A DNA stretch of 64,000 nt from Blasia pusilla (taxonomy: Eukaryota > Marchantiophyta > Marchantiopsida > Blasiales): assembly GCA_050084515.1 (NCBI GenBank), contig CM114271.1:67208001-67272000 (forward strand), read 5' to 3'. The position numbers and the translations under genes were made by a program. Shown here in pieces: positions 12,241 through 23,413 of the stretch; within the stretch, counting starts at the first letter, position 1, and each line of letters opens with the position of its first letter. Below the pieces are notes generated by a model that ran no database searches, was not told where the DNA came from, and saw nothing but the letters and a program-made list of their open reading frames with translations.

Positions 12241-12800
12241 TTACAAGACACCCAAGGTTGCAAGGAAACAAACTTGTTCATCCCTAGGCCGAACTTGATT
12301 GGAAAATTCCATACATATGTCATCTTGCCCTTGCCTAGTGCTTTTGGAATTGGAGTGGCTTGTGTAGGGGCGGAGTGGGAGAACGTAGGTGAGGATGGGT
12401 GACAGGTGCAAAGTCAAGAGTGCCAAAACGGATGTGGGTCGGGCGTGGGGAAATGCATGGGAGGCGTATATATGGGGATGCATATGCAAGAGGGTGTGTC
12501 CCTCTTATCCTAGGGATTGGGGTGTGCATCCCAACGTCCCAGCGAGGAGGGTGTGAGATATGGGGCGAGAGCGGATGCGAGAATGCACGATTGGACTCCA
12601 AGGACAGATTATAAGACAAGTTTGTTCTAAAAACGGACATAAGTCGGTGAACATGGACAAGTTTGGGTGTAAAGTAGGGAACACGCAACGATTTAGACCT
12701 TTGAAACCCAACCCAAGTCTTCTCCTTGTAAGTCTTTTTGTATGGTAGTGAGGAGTACTTAGATTGAGGCAAGGATGCATGTGGACAAAGTCCACGTCCA
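12241..12800 (+). repeat. G-rich dispersed repeat, copy 4
   Basis: The same kind of G-skewed strand as at 1-1080 and 6740-7110 appears here, with ATATGTCATCTTGCCC near 12315 and ACGGACATAAG-like sequence near 12632. The 145-codon minus-strand frame at 12335-12772 is rich in His, Pro and Ser, as expected of a reversed purine tract. It is not a gene. Confidence 0.45.
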
Positions 12801-13479
12801 TGGACTTACGTTCATAGGAGCTAAGAACTCCTATGAAAGTTTAGAAAGCCTTACTTTAGGTATCATCAATCTTCTATTGTTAATATCAGTGTCCTTATAG
12901 GCCATCTCATTTTGAGGTATATTAGGTTTGCACCATATAATGCCCCTTTGGCTGTAAAACCAAGACAAAAGATTATTACATCTTGGAATGGTCCACTTTA
13001 CGGCTCCGGTAGCTCACAATTGGCATGCACGGGGATTAATTTACGGCAGAGTGATTGGTGGGGTATGGGCGAGATCTCTCATATATAAAGCAAAATAAAT
13101 AAATAAATCCCTAGTGAAGGCTATGGAAAATCGCTAGGGTAACGGAGGTTGCTAACTGTAAACCGGTTAGGAGATGGGAAGATTTTTTGGAAAGCATCAG
13201 GTTTTTATACACACAATAATTGCATTTTTAACTTCCCTTCTCATTTTAAATTCAAACATTGTTAACTTTTCAAATTTCATCTTAGTGCATGATAAGGCAA
13301 GAGGTTTGAATACAATACTCAAATCGGAACGCTACAAGCTCAAAAGCTAGTTTTACATAGTGTGGGGGCGGGCCGTGTTTCCAGTGCAAAAGAGCATCCA
13401 CTCTACGTGAATGCACTGTGTTCGAGTTTTGCATTTGGTTTGCACGGTGATTTGGTCGCCAACTGGTGAATGGTGCGGC
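12801..13479. other. Intergenic DNA with a TATA-like motif
   Basis: ATATATAAAG at 13081-13090 followed by AAATAAATAAATAAAT could be a core promoter. No plausible start of a gene follows within several hundred bases, so I treat it as unassigned. GC content rises at about 13320, where the gene island begins. Confidence 0.35.
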
Positions 13480-14290
13480 TCAGCTTTTAGTGCAGGTGTT
13501 GTCTTCATTTGCCGACATTGATACACTGAGGCTTCCACGATGACGCTCACCGATCGTGGAATAATGTGTAGTCACGATCAGATGACACCTGCTGCGGAAA
13601 ATGATCTCCGACTCAGAACTAGATTCACTCAACCGTGCCATTGGTTGATTTGACAGGTTCTGTGGAAATTTCCGGAAAGTGTGCTCGAACTGTTTCTTGA
13701 GGGGCATGTTTCCTGCATCTGTTGTGAAGTTGGAAGGAAAATTTTGATCAATGTGGAGTTATTTAATTCCCTTGGATTTGATGCCTTCAATTTAACCAGT
13801 GCAATAATAATAATTTTGTTCTGGATGTCCGAGACGTGTCAAGTGATTGAGATTCGTTGGCCTGGGAAAGTAGCGATGGACAGACAGATCGTGGCTGCTA
13901 GGATCTGACTTGGCACGCCAGTTCCGGTAAGACAGTATGTGACGAAGAGAATTCATTCCTAAGGCAGGCGGCAAGCTTTGTTCCCACCTAAGCATACCAT
14001 CACCTAGAGACAAGATAGTACTTGCCCTTCAATTGTAAATAATACACTTGAAGGGGAAGTGGAAATTCAATTCGGAATCCACACGATGCTAATTCTTGGA
14101 GTTTGATAAGAGATTGTGTTCCGAAAGAGTGGGAACAATTTCCGGCGGGATTGTAACAGACTTCTCGTTGATTTATCATGTCTGTGGTTGCTTTTGATTA
14201 ATTTCTGGTTTGTCAACTGGTTCCAGATTCTTTGAAAGTCCACTTCCATGGTTGTCAGGCCTTAATGGTATGAGAATGTTCACTGAGTGG
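13480..14290 (-). pseudogene. Fragments of a leucine-rich-repeat receptor gene
   Basis: Reading the minus strand gives short LRR-like pieces in different frames. Examples are FPQNLSN near 13650, PTNLNHLTRLGH near 13850 and SLLQSRRKLFPLFRNTISYQ near 14130. Plant LRR receptors have repeats of about 24 residues with the pattern LxxLxxLxLxxNxLxGxIP. These pieces fit loosely, and frameshifts and stops separate them. They may belong to the same decayed receptor cluster as 18440-20860, which also lies on the minus strand. Function is lost. This is weaker than the 18-20 kb region and could be chance similarity. Confidence 0.4.
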
Positions 14291-14712
14291 TTGCGGTGTG
14301 CAATTCTACTTGAGATTTTCTCTTCAGAGCTTTAAGGTGCTTCAGGTTAACGTGTTCACGAGAAATGCCACAAGGAACGTGATCCTATTCAATGATTGTA
14401 AGCTAGTGGATCGCATGAATCACAAGAAAGATCATCGAACGTCGATATAGAAGGTGATACCAATCAATGAAATACGACAAGATTCGTCGATTTTGGTTAT
14501 TGCGTTAGATACATGCAAAATCAGCCTAACAGAAAATCGAGCCGAGAGATTAATGTTGATAAATCGGAACGACATTAGCGACATTCAACAGGCGCATCCT
14601 TTTGGGAACAGACACCATTTCCGTCGATCCACCGGTATTCTCGTCTTGATTTTGGGACCCCTTGGTCTTATGCGGCGGGCTGGGCGGAGAGAGGGGCCGA
14701 GAGACCAGTGCC

Positions 14713-17700
14713 ATGGCTCGGAGAGCCGGCGATGGTGGTTCACCGGAAGGATCAGAAGATCGCTTGGGAATAGAATGGCCTTCCAGCAGAGGCAAGAGTC
14801 CGCTTCAGGAGTACGTAGAGCAGCGGCAGCGGGAGATTAAGCAGGCCAATAAATTCGTCTGCTTTGGGGGCCGGTCGAAGAAAGAGAAGGAGCCGCAACC
14901 GCCAATCCCATGGCCCGAAAGTACGCCGTCTATCTTTGAAATGGGCAAAAGGTGGGAGAATTCGCTGCGGACTTATGAACCACCGATCGACTGGCGTGAT
15001 AGTTGGAGATTGGACAATCGTATGGAGCTCGTAGAGAAGATGTAGGTTCCAGTCTGGTCTCCTCGATCGGATCACTCCTTCATTTCCCTCACTTTCTCGA
15101 GAACTACAGACATCTAAAATTAACATTGATAACGAAAAGTAGAGGAATTATGATCAGTGCCTTCGAGACATCCTAAATTCCAACTCCCTTCGAGATCGAC
15201 CTCTTGATTGCACCTTGCTCTGACTCAAAGGGCGGAGGCCGTCGCTGCCAATACCCTTTGTTCTCACCCTCAACCAAATGGCAAGTATAACGAACGTTGT
15301 TTAGGACACAGGGGGTTCTCTCTCTGGTTCCACGCATTGCAAGCCCGCTTTTCCCGTGCTCATTTTCCTTTCCTCCATTTCTCTAGCTACTTCAGAGCTA
15401 TCGGTAGGCTAGTCAGCCAGTAGAGCTCATTGAATCTCTGTCTGCGTAGCTTCTAGACCACGATGTTTTTGACTCTATCTAAAATTCTATTCGAAATGTC
15501 CTCTCTCCGCGCAGTGCGCACTTACCAAAAGTTTCCTACATGTGAAGTCCAAGGCTAGAATCTTGATAGCTGATCCTCCCAAAGATGCCTGCCGATGCGA
15601 TCCCAGGGCACACACATGGACGCGGTTCCATCCGCCAGAAAGGCGTTCTATGAAATTCTCTTCCTCTCGCGCCAAAGTATCCCTTTAATTGGTAGGTCTG
15701 CGCTGAGTTTCAAACTGTAGTAAAGATCCTCACACCTCCCCCGTTCAGCGCTCATTAGACTAGTACCGTCCAGCTATGGCGCGGCAGGTGCTACTTCATA
15801 ATTGCTCTCTCTCTCTCTTCCATATCTGTTGTCTACGCGTGGACAAAAAAGCTATGCATCCACTCTCTGTACAAAGGTTCCTCCGTCTGCATCCGTCCGA
15901 GTCATATGGCACGTTCCAACCACCAACAGGCCACCAATAGGGTCTATGGTCGCAAGTCGATCACATGCGCTACTTTATGATCATGATTAGTCTTCCTCGT
16001 AGCCCTTTCTGCACCCATCCTTTCGGCAGCACCGTCCAGACACGCAAGGCTGACGGGAGCTTTTGAGTAGATTCGATGAGTATTGCCGATTGAGTAGTGC
16101 TCCAGTCAGAATTCTAGTGAGCTATGACTCCCGTAGACTCTCTTACGATGACTAGCTGCCTCCCGCATACCGAAAAAATGTGAAGTCTCCACCATCTGTA
16201 CTTCTGACTGACTTCTCCTCTGGCTCCCAAACAAGAACTCGCTCCCAATGGTTCGCTAGTTCTTCGCAACTTTGCCAACCAGACTTGGACTAATTCGTCA
16301 CTCCATGTCCCACGAGTTTCTTGGCCCTCTCGCCAATCCTCGATTCCAGGGACTAGGTGGGTCCCGATCGAAGGACCACTGGTGAAGAATCTAGACTCTG
16401 GCAATTTGACGTGATCATGAACTTTTGTGCCTCCCTGTCTCCGAGCGGGTATCTATATCCAGCTAGTGTCGATCTTCGGTAGATTTATTTTCGGAAAATC
16501 AACGCTATGGACGTTGACTGATTAATTTACTCAACGGAACAAAACGAAACGCACCAGGTGAGACAGAGGGTTGACCAGCTCGACGCGTACATGAATTTGC
16601 AGGCTTAAGACGTACGTGGAAGCTAATCAGAGAAAGCCCAAAGAGAAGCGGAAGTCCAAGGAAGAATTGAGCAACATCATCTATGGCATAGAGGACGAAC
16701 TATTCCGCACATCGAAAAACCTGGTATGTCATCATTTACCCTCATATCTATGTACTCTCATCGCGCGACCGCTTGGAAGATTCTGAATGTTCGTAGTCTG
16801 GTGCGATTTATCAGTCCAACACGAGCTATGGTTGAATTCCTTATGACAAAAGGGATGCAGGATTTTCAATTCTGTAAACCATAATCCATGCTTCGGCGTC
16901 GGTTTCAGGGTCACGGTCACACTAATGTACTAGAGACACATCTGAATCCAAAGATTTGGACCACAAACAGTTCATTGCAGTGCTAAGGGTCAGGCAGAGA
17001 GTCTCGAAACTCGGTGTTACGGAAAAGTAAACCCTCCATAGGAATGAAATTACGTAGACTAATGAAGTCTATATAATGACCTTGATGTAATTTTAGATCC
17101 TTGTGTAGGAGCTGTACAAGCACAAGCTGAATTGGATGATGGACCCCTATAATAACACAGTGCTGCCGGGTCTTACACTCGCAATGTCTCAAGCCCGAAG
17201 AAGGTTTCTCATGAGCCAAACTTTTGATGACGAAGACGATTACCTACCATTGCCTGAAGGTACAAACCAAACACCAACACCTGAGCTACAACTTTAGACC
17301 TTTTACGGAATGTCCAAGGAATCAATCACCGTGATCGACTGCTCTTGAAGCTTTCAAATCCGGTCCGATCCGGAAATAGCTCCCTCCTCCAGACCAATCT
17401 GCATCATCCTATTGTCGGGGACTTGGAGCCCGTCAATTTTACAGATCCGTTTGCTGTTTGTTTGCCAGTATCAGGCGATCAAGAGGACGAGATCCAAAAG
17501 GCTCGACACAGAGAGTTTGCAGGAGAAAAGAAAAGGGCGATCACAAAACCTAACTTCTCAAGCTGCTTCCGCAACCCTTGCAGCATGTTGACGAGACACA
17601 GCCGATTCGCCAAAGGCAACCACGGTTTGGCCAGTGATTTCTTCGCCGGACGGCTGGAGAAAGCCAGCGGTACTGCAGACAGTAATCCTACCGCACAATA

Positions 17701-17833
17701 TTTCAAAGTGAAGGATGGATCAAGAAAGCATGGGATAGGCAGAGGCTTCGGTGATCCATCTAAACTTCGTTTCCCACCAAGTGAGAAACTGGAAGATCTC
17801 GACGACGCAATCGGATATAATCTTACGCATTGA
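14713..17833 (+). CDS. Four-exon gene of unknown function, about 371 aa
   Basis: I assemble exons 14713-15041, 16603-16723, 17109-17259 and 17319-17833. All introns are GT-AG and the reading phase is kept at each junction (AT|G, in phase, G|GA). The start ATG has a strong context (GCCATGG). Intron lengths are about 1561, 385 and 59 bases. The last is very short. If it is not spliced, the protein ends at a TAG at 17295 after about 214 residues. The product is hydrophilic with no signal peptide or membrane segment. It has basic patches (KPKEKRKSKEE in exon 2), an acidic patch (DDEDDY in exon 3) and aromatic-rich segments (PSIFEMGKRWENSLRTYEPP in exon 1). I do not recognise the family. The long exon-4 frame of 170 codons and the phase agreement argue for a real gene. 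Its last 120 bases are duplicated just downstream. Confidence 0.6.
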
Positions 17834-18075
17834 CCATGTCCTACAAGCAGAACTGTCGGCAGAAATCCACACTAGCGGATGGCTACATATAATTGAAGTC
17901 ATGTCATAAAACTGAAGGATGGGTCAAGAAAGCATGGAATGGACAGGCTTCAGTCATCCATTTAAACTGCGTTTTCCACCAAGTGAGAAATTGGAGCATC
18001 TCAACGACGCGATCGGATATAAGTGACCGTGTGCATCCACACCAAAATTCAAGACCAGTGGACGCATACAATTAA
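17704..18075 (+). repeat. Tandem duplication of the gene's 3' end, about 200 bp
   Basis: Bases 17704-17880 (end of exon 4, its stop and 3' flank) are repeated at about 17909-18075. Shared phrases include GGTCAAGAAAGCATGG-type, CCACCAAGTGAGAAA and GACGCRATCGGATATAA. The second copy has single-base and indel differences that break the frame, so it is a decaying duplicate and not a second gene. Confidence 0.8.
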
Positions 18076-18439
18076 AACGTGCTGCTCAACTTCCAGCCAC
18101 GAACTAGCGCTGTTCTAATCTTGAATCCATCCCGCCTCGTTCTTTCCGCACTTGAGAACATGACACAATCGCTTTTGATTCTGTACCTTACCAGTCAGAC
18201 CTGTTTCACCCTCTGGTTTCCAACGAACGATGCGGAATCCAGCAAGGAACATGAGATCCATCTATGCCCACACGTGGTTCTCTGGAAACCACGTGGGGAA
18301 AGGCACGGAATTATCAGGAAAACTAGTTCCCCCCATCATCATTGGGAGTGGGGTAGGAAGTCTTTCAGCATTTTAGAAGAGCCCAAATATCGGCAAGGTA
18401 TTCGTGCCACCATATCAACTGTCATGTAAGGGTTAAATC
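18076..18439. other. Unassigned sequence
   Basis: A 116-codon plus-strand frame at 18079-18429 has an ordinary composition but no recognisable family. It runs directly out of the duplicated 3' flank, so I do not call it a gene. Confidence 0.35.
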
Positions 18440-20860
18440 TCGGAATTATCGCCATGTGGAGGTAACCCTCCCATGGCGACATGTGGTGTCCTGCGGATCT
18501 TTCACGGATCATTCTACCATCACTTTCAAGTAGCTACGGGGGAATCTCGTCACATAGGCGATCCGCGGGATTCTACAGATTCCAAGATGAGATGAATTCC
18601 CTGAAAGTATTGTTGGACAAATTTCATTTGCGGACGCTGGGCAGAGTCTGACTTATTCCGGACTGCGACCGCTGAAGTAGTTTTGTGAGATGTGGAGTGT
18701 AGTCCTTATGCACCGTCCGTATTCCAAATCTCCTCACTGATGTTTGAAGGTGAGGGTGATTGTTTCTGTGTGCGCTTCACTGTTGCCAGAGTAAAAGTTC
18801 CCTTTTACTAGGAATCGTGCCGTGAGGTGATTGTCGCTTGGATTCAGAACAGTTGAGAGTTCCTAGCGGCCTAGGAACGCAGGAATAGGACCTTCGATGT
18901 TGTTGATTGCAAATGATGAAGATAGTACGAGCAGGCAGAAGTGAGATATGGATTAGGGCCTGAAACGCATTGTTCCCAACCTTCAATTGAACCAGTTTCT
19001 GATCACCACTTCCGTAGCGGAAGTCAGGGAAATAGGGGTTGTGGAAATAAACCCCCGAGTTTATTGTTAGTCAAAAGTGCAGAACTGTCATGGCTCCCTT
19101 CCCGTTGGACTCCAGCATGGATCCGCAAAGTGAATGCCGATGAAATCAACAATACGGAGAGAGATACAGTCGTCGTCAAGATTCTTGCTGTGAAATTATT
19201 TCAGGAATGCGGATGGAAAGAATCTTCTCGCCAACCTTGACGACTATGTTGTCAAGCTTGAAGTGGAGAAGTCGAGCTGGTATGCGAGAAGTCGTTCATG
19301 TCCTATTGTACGTAAACGACTGCTGCCCTGCCACTGGCTGTCAGAAGAAGTAAGCATCTTCAAGCTTGTAATGGCTGGATAAGCAGGGACCTTACTACAC
19401 TAGTGTCCCCACGAACGAATCCAGCCCGGTAATGCGCCATCGATAAAAGTTTTGAATGATTCAGGTTAGTTTCTATTGTCCGGGTGAGCTGGTCCTTGAC
19501 TACCCCGGCCAGAGTTTAGGGGAATCATTGAAGAGGGAATCCGGAGCTGTATCTCTTGGGTGATTTCCAGAGACGTTAGAGCGTGGAATCCCGAAAGCCA
19601 GGAGATATGTTGCCCTCCAACTTATTTTCCATGAGTTGAGGCTGTCCCGGGCTCGTCAAAGTAAACTTGTGCAGTAGTCTTCCTTAGAGTATGTTAGAGC
19701 CCAAATCCAAGATTATCAGCGTTGGCTGTTGAGCTGAGCGTCAGGGAAGACATCCACAAACGTTTGGGTCAACAAAAGTTCGGAGACTGAACATCTTGCT
19801 ACAAAATTTGGAGATTTTGTGTATCCTTCAATGTTCAAATGCCAAGCGGTTCAGTTGCAGGTTGCCGAGAAACTCGGGGACACCGTCCAGCTGATTATCC
19901 TTTACATGAAGTCTGTCTACTCCTATGAAATTGTGAAGGTCACTCGTTTTCTGGTTTTCGTCTAGGATCGCGCTCAGTATCTCCATCCAAAGAGGAGGAC
20001 ATTATCCTCATTTGAAGACCGCACAAAGAGGAGTGTACAGAAAAAATGCTTCATTGAATTGCCTCCAAATGTAACGTTCTCGACATTTGATTGGTTCTCA
20101 AGAAGAACGAGATGGTTAGGGTGTGATCACAAAAGAAAGGTTTGATATCATTGAGAGACTCGGAGATTTCCGCTAGATAATCATTCGCAAGGTTTTCGTG
20201 AATCGGGGCGTACAATTGTTGGAAGAGGAGAGTTTCTAATTTCCCTTCTGCCGAGACCTACGAAATACTGACCTGTCACGGAAAGGTGCTCGAACACCGT
20301 CGAAATTTCATTGGGAGAAAATTTCCAGAGATTCAAAAAGCTGAGAATTCCCTGGGTTATTGGCAGTACAGGTCAAGACTCAGCCAACTCGACAAGTTTG
20401 CAATCAATAGTCCCCAGAAACTTTTAGACGAGATTGGGAACAAGCTTTCTAAACAAGATACACGACACAATTACTGGTAGACGTCGCGCTACAGTGGATG
20501 GGATTGGCAGTGAGGTCAAGCTGAACTTGCAAATCTGGCATGCAATAGGGATTAAGCTGCCTATCAATGTCGCTGTGACTGAAGCTTGGCAGCTGGAGGC
20601 GGGAGAGCTCAGTTCACAGACAAGTTACGAAATATTTGGAAGCGATTATTGTTGGAATACAGGAGTCCAACATCGGACCATTTCCAAGAGGTTTCGAAGA
20701 ATCCCGAAGGTTTTGATTGCTCAAAGCAAGCACTAGTAGAGATGGGACATACCTAATTTCGAAGCTTGCAGCATCTTCATTCCTCAGCACATCATGTATC
20801 AGATTGCCATTAAGATCCAACCACAGAAAACGTCACATCCCGTTGAAATGCGCAGAGAGC
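18440..20860 (-). pseudogene. Decayed LRR receptor-like gene
   Basis: The minus strand carries many LRR units in shifting frames. LDLNGNLIHDVLRNE lies at about 20776-20820, MPDLQVQLDLTANP near 20500-20541, and LHVKDNQLDGVPEFLGNLQL at 19852-19911. NKLEGNISPGFRDSTL lies near 19580-19627 and LTNNKLGGLFPQPLF at about 19030-19074. The N-x-L-x-G-x-(I/V)P signature identifies the plant extracellular LRR type, used by receptor kinases and receptor-like proteins at the cell surface in immunity or development. No kinase domain or intact frame longer than about 100 codons remains, and several frameshifts and stops interrupt it. The extent is approximate. Confidence 0.75.
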
Positions 20861-21092
20861 TTTTGGAGTGGATTGAAATGCGACTCAGTTCAAGGCAGTT
20901 CGGAGAGCCAGATAGCGTTCATCGAATCACCTCAGGCCTTCATGACTTACATGCAAAACTACCCTCATGCACCGCCTTGAGAGAACTACAAAAATTGCAT
21001 GATCCTCCATAACTTCTCCGAAAGGTGGGGTTTGAAATCCGATACCAAATTACTAACGTGCAGCATCCGTGAAAGGTCACCTGATTAACTGG

Positions 21093-21293
21093 TCACTGTA
21101 AGACATTTCGAATAAGCCGGAGTAATCGTGGTAATCTAGAATATAGGAACCACGAGAGAACCCAGAGTCCTGTGACAAAGCCTAGTGTGTACAGATAGTG
21201 AGAGAGATGTCGGAGAGCCGAGAGCAAGAACGTGAGTGACTCTAGTAGTTGCTCGGTGATCCGAGAATACGGTAGAAATTCCGTTCCTCGCAA
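21093..21293 (-). pseudogene. Possible C-terminal membrane segment of an LRR receptor-like protein
   Basis: A minus-strand frame of 66 codons ends in a hydrophobic stretch (YLYTLGFVTGLWVLSWFLY) followed by a basic tail (SRLPRLLRLIRN) and a stop. Plant LRR receptor-like proteins end with a GFVxGFW-like transmembrane helix and a short basic cytoplasmic tail, which this resembles. It lies upstream, on the minus strand, of the 18-20 kb LRR remnant, so it would belong to a second receptor copy. The match is short and could be chance. Confidence 0.3.
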
Positions 21294-23413
21294 AGTTGGT
21301 GGGCAGAGATTCGCCTTTCAATGTATTAGAGATCTTAGGGGGTTCGAGAGGTAACTAAGTAGAGGTGTATCGTTTTCAAATTCTCTTAGCAAAGGCTGGA
21401 ACTACTTTGCCTTACACTTCTAGAACAGATTGCGAAGCAAATTTCTGAAGGAGATGATAACTAAGCACATAGAGCTATTTAACAGCAGATACGGTAGTGA
21501 CATTCGGCAGTCTCCAGTGGATGGTCGTGCAAATGAACTTATTGCCATATATCTAGACACTACGATTCGAATCAGCGGCCGTAAGTTTCACTCTCTACTG
21601 AGCTCGATCTCCGGAGCAGGAGTGAAGTCGTTATTGGTAAGAGCTGCATGACAAACCGCCAGTTTGCGCATGAAGCAGTAACGCCTTTCTTAAAGCACCT
21701 ACTTGTGCAATTCGTTGATTGATCGTATTCGGCCAATACTCTCTGCGAAGATACTGCTTACATTCACCTGTCTTGCTTCATTAATGGGACAATCTGCTAG
21801 GTGTCAGTCAAATCTCGAGGCTGTTATATCTCATGTGCGCCGCATTGAAGCGTCCGCTGGGAGGAAATATTCCGTCAAGCGCTCAGGAGGTATTCCGTAT
21901 CTTGTGTAAATTCAAGACAGCTGAACTACACCCCTTAGACTGCCTGCATCGCACCGCGGACGCGCCCATGTGGTGCCGGTGCCTTCGATCGCTCGGAACG
22001 AAGGCCCCACGTTTCGGAAAGCAACGGATTGAAATGGAGAGTCGAGAGAGCGTATCAAAGGAGTTTTGCTTGCATCTCTGAAAATGAGTACCTGAACCCT
22101 ACGACATCTCCCGATATCGTAGGATTCTTGTTTAGGCAGGTTATGCCCGAACTACGTACACAAAGGTGAACGTAACGTATTATGATGCTCGCTGAATATC
22201 TCCAGCTTCCTGTGAGCCAAGGCAGATCGTAGCCTACTCCGAGTTCGGAGAAGACGCATGAGAGGAGTCTGTACAGTTAGCGCCTCGGCCTGCTTGCCAG
22301 GTAGTTGTGGCCATCTCCGCATGTATATACTATAGACACTCGTTGACATGAATCGATTCAGTACAGGGTCTGCGTGCGTCCATCCGTAAGGCTCGGACTA
22401 AAGTGAGAAATTGATAGGGCAGATACCGAAAAACTGACTCCCTGGGATTGTCTGAGACAGAAAAAATCAGAAGTCCGCAAATAGAGCGACCGTTGACGGT
22501 TAAGGTGGCAGCTAGAATCTTTTCGTTTTGACGGCGGTGGTCAATAAATCGTGTTCTGTCCTCTGCTTCCCAAATCTATTGCACGACTCTCATATACAAA
22601 CTTTCGGACTTCATTACAATTACAATGAATCCAAACGGGATGGAGAATCTATCGTGTATTAATGGATAAACGAGCTACGTGGATAGGGTACTTGATCTGA
22701 AAATTCTAACTGCAGGGAGTTGTCAGAAAGTAAGGGCGGTACTCTACTGGCCGCCGATGCCAATATCATATCTCTTGCCACTAGTCAATGTCACGAGTCG
22801 GACTTCGCAGCTATAGGAGAAAAATGCTTCAAACCCGACCTCCGCATCAGCTGTATGTGAGTCTAAATATCGTCTCGCCTGAGGCATGTTTGAATCTTCT
22901 GGTTTCTTCCAGCCTTGTATACTCTCCTTTCCAGGAGCTACTTCTTAACCGTGTGCGTTTCGATTCCTGGAAGCCTTGATCTGCAGACTAGCTGACTGGA
23001 TCATGGGTGGCGGTCCTGCTAATGAGAAAGACATTGAGCTTATTCAAAAGCGGAAGGGTCCATGTACGCGGAGTACACAACGAATGTATTCGACTATACC
23101 TACGGTAATTGGCAACGTTCTTGAATCCTACTCGTGTGCTTTGAAGACTTGTGCTAATTCCCCGAACGCGCAAGCGTCGGAGTTCAGTGTGATGCTCGCT
23201 TAGTTAAGTAGATTTAGAATCCTGATGGAAGAGCAAACTGGAAACGCTGGTAGGTCTCTAAAGAGGAGCAGCTTGATTCTCGTATTCCTTGCTAGAATTC
23301 TACTCGTCAAACTGGTTTTCTCACCGAGCGGCCGTCACTATTGTGAGAATAGTAATGCCCAAGTTCACCTGTAAGTTGAGCAACACTGAATCAGTAATCC
23401 AATTTGGACTGAC
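21294..23413. other. Gene-island DNA without a supported gene
   Basis: A plus-strand frame at 21430-21651 has a strong donor-like CCGTAAGT after ISGR, near 21580, and could be an orphan exon. Minus-strand pieces near 22152-22349 and 22988-23173 look faintly like LRRs. None of these can be joined into a gene. The last part probably includes the promoter of the gene at 23414. No obvious TATA box was seen there. Confidence 0.35.

Noticed and set aside
12335-12772. Open minus-strand frame of 145 codons
   Set aside because: It lies in the G-rich repeat and is full of His, Pro and Ser, as expected from reading a purine tract backwards.
18079-18429. Plus-strand frame of 116 codons
   Set aside because: It has no family resemblance and begins in the decayed duplicate of the upstream gene's 3' flank.
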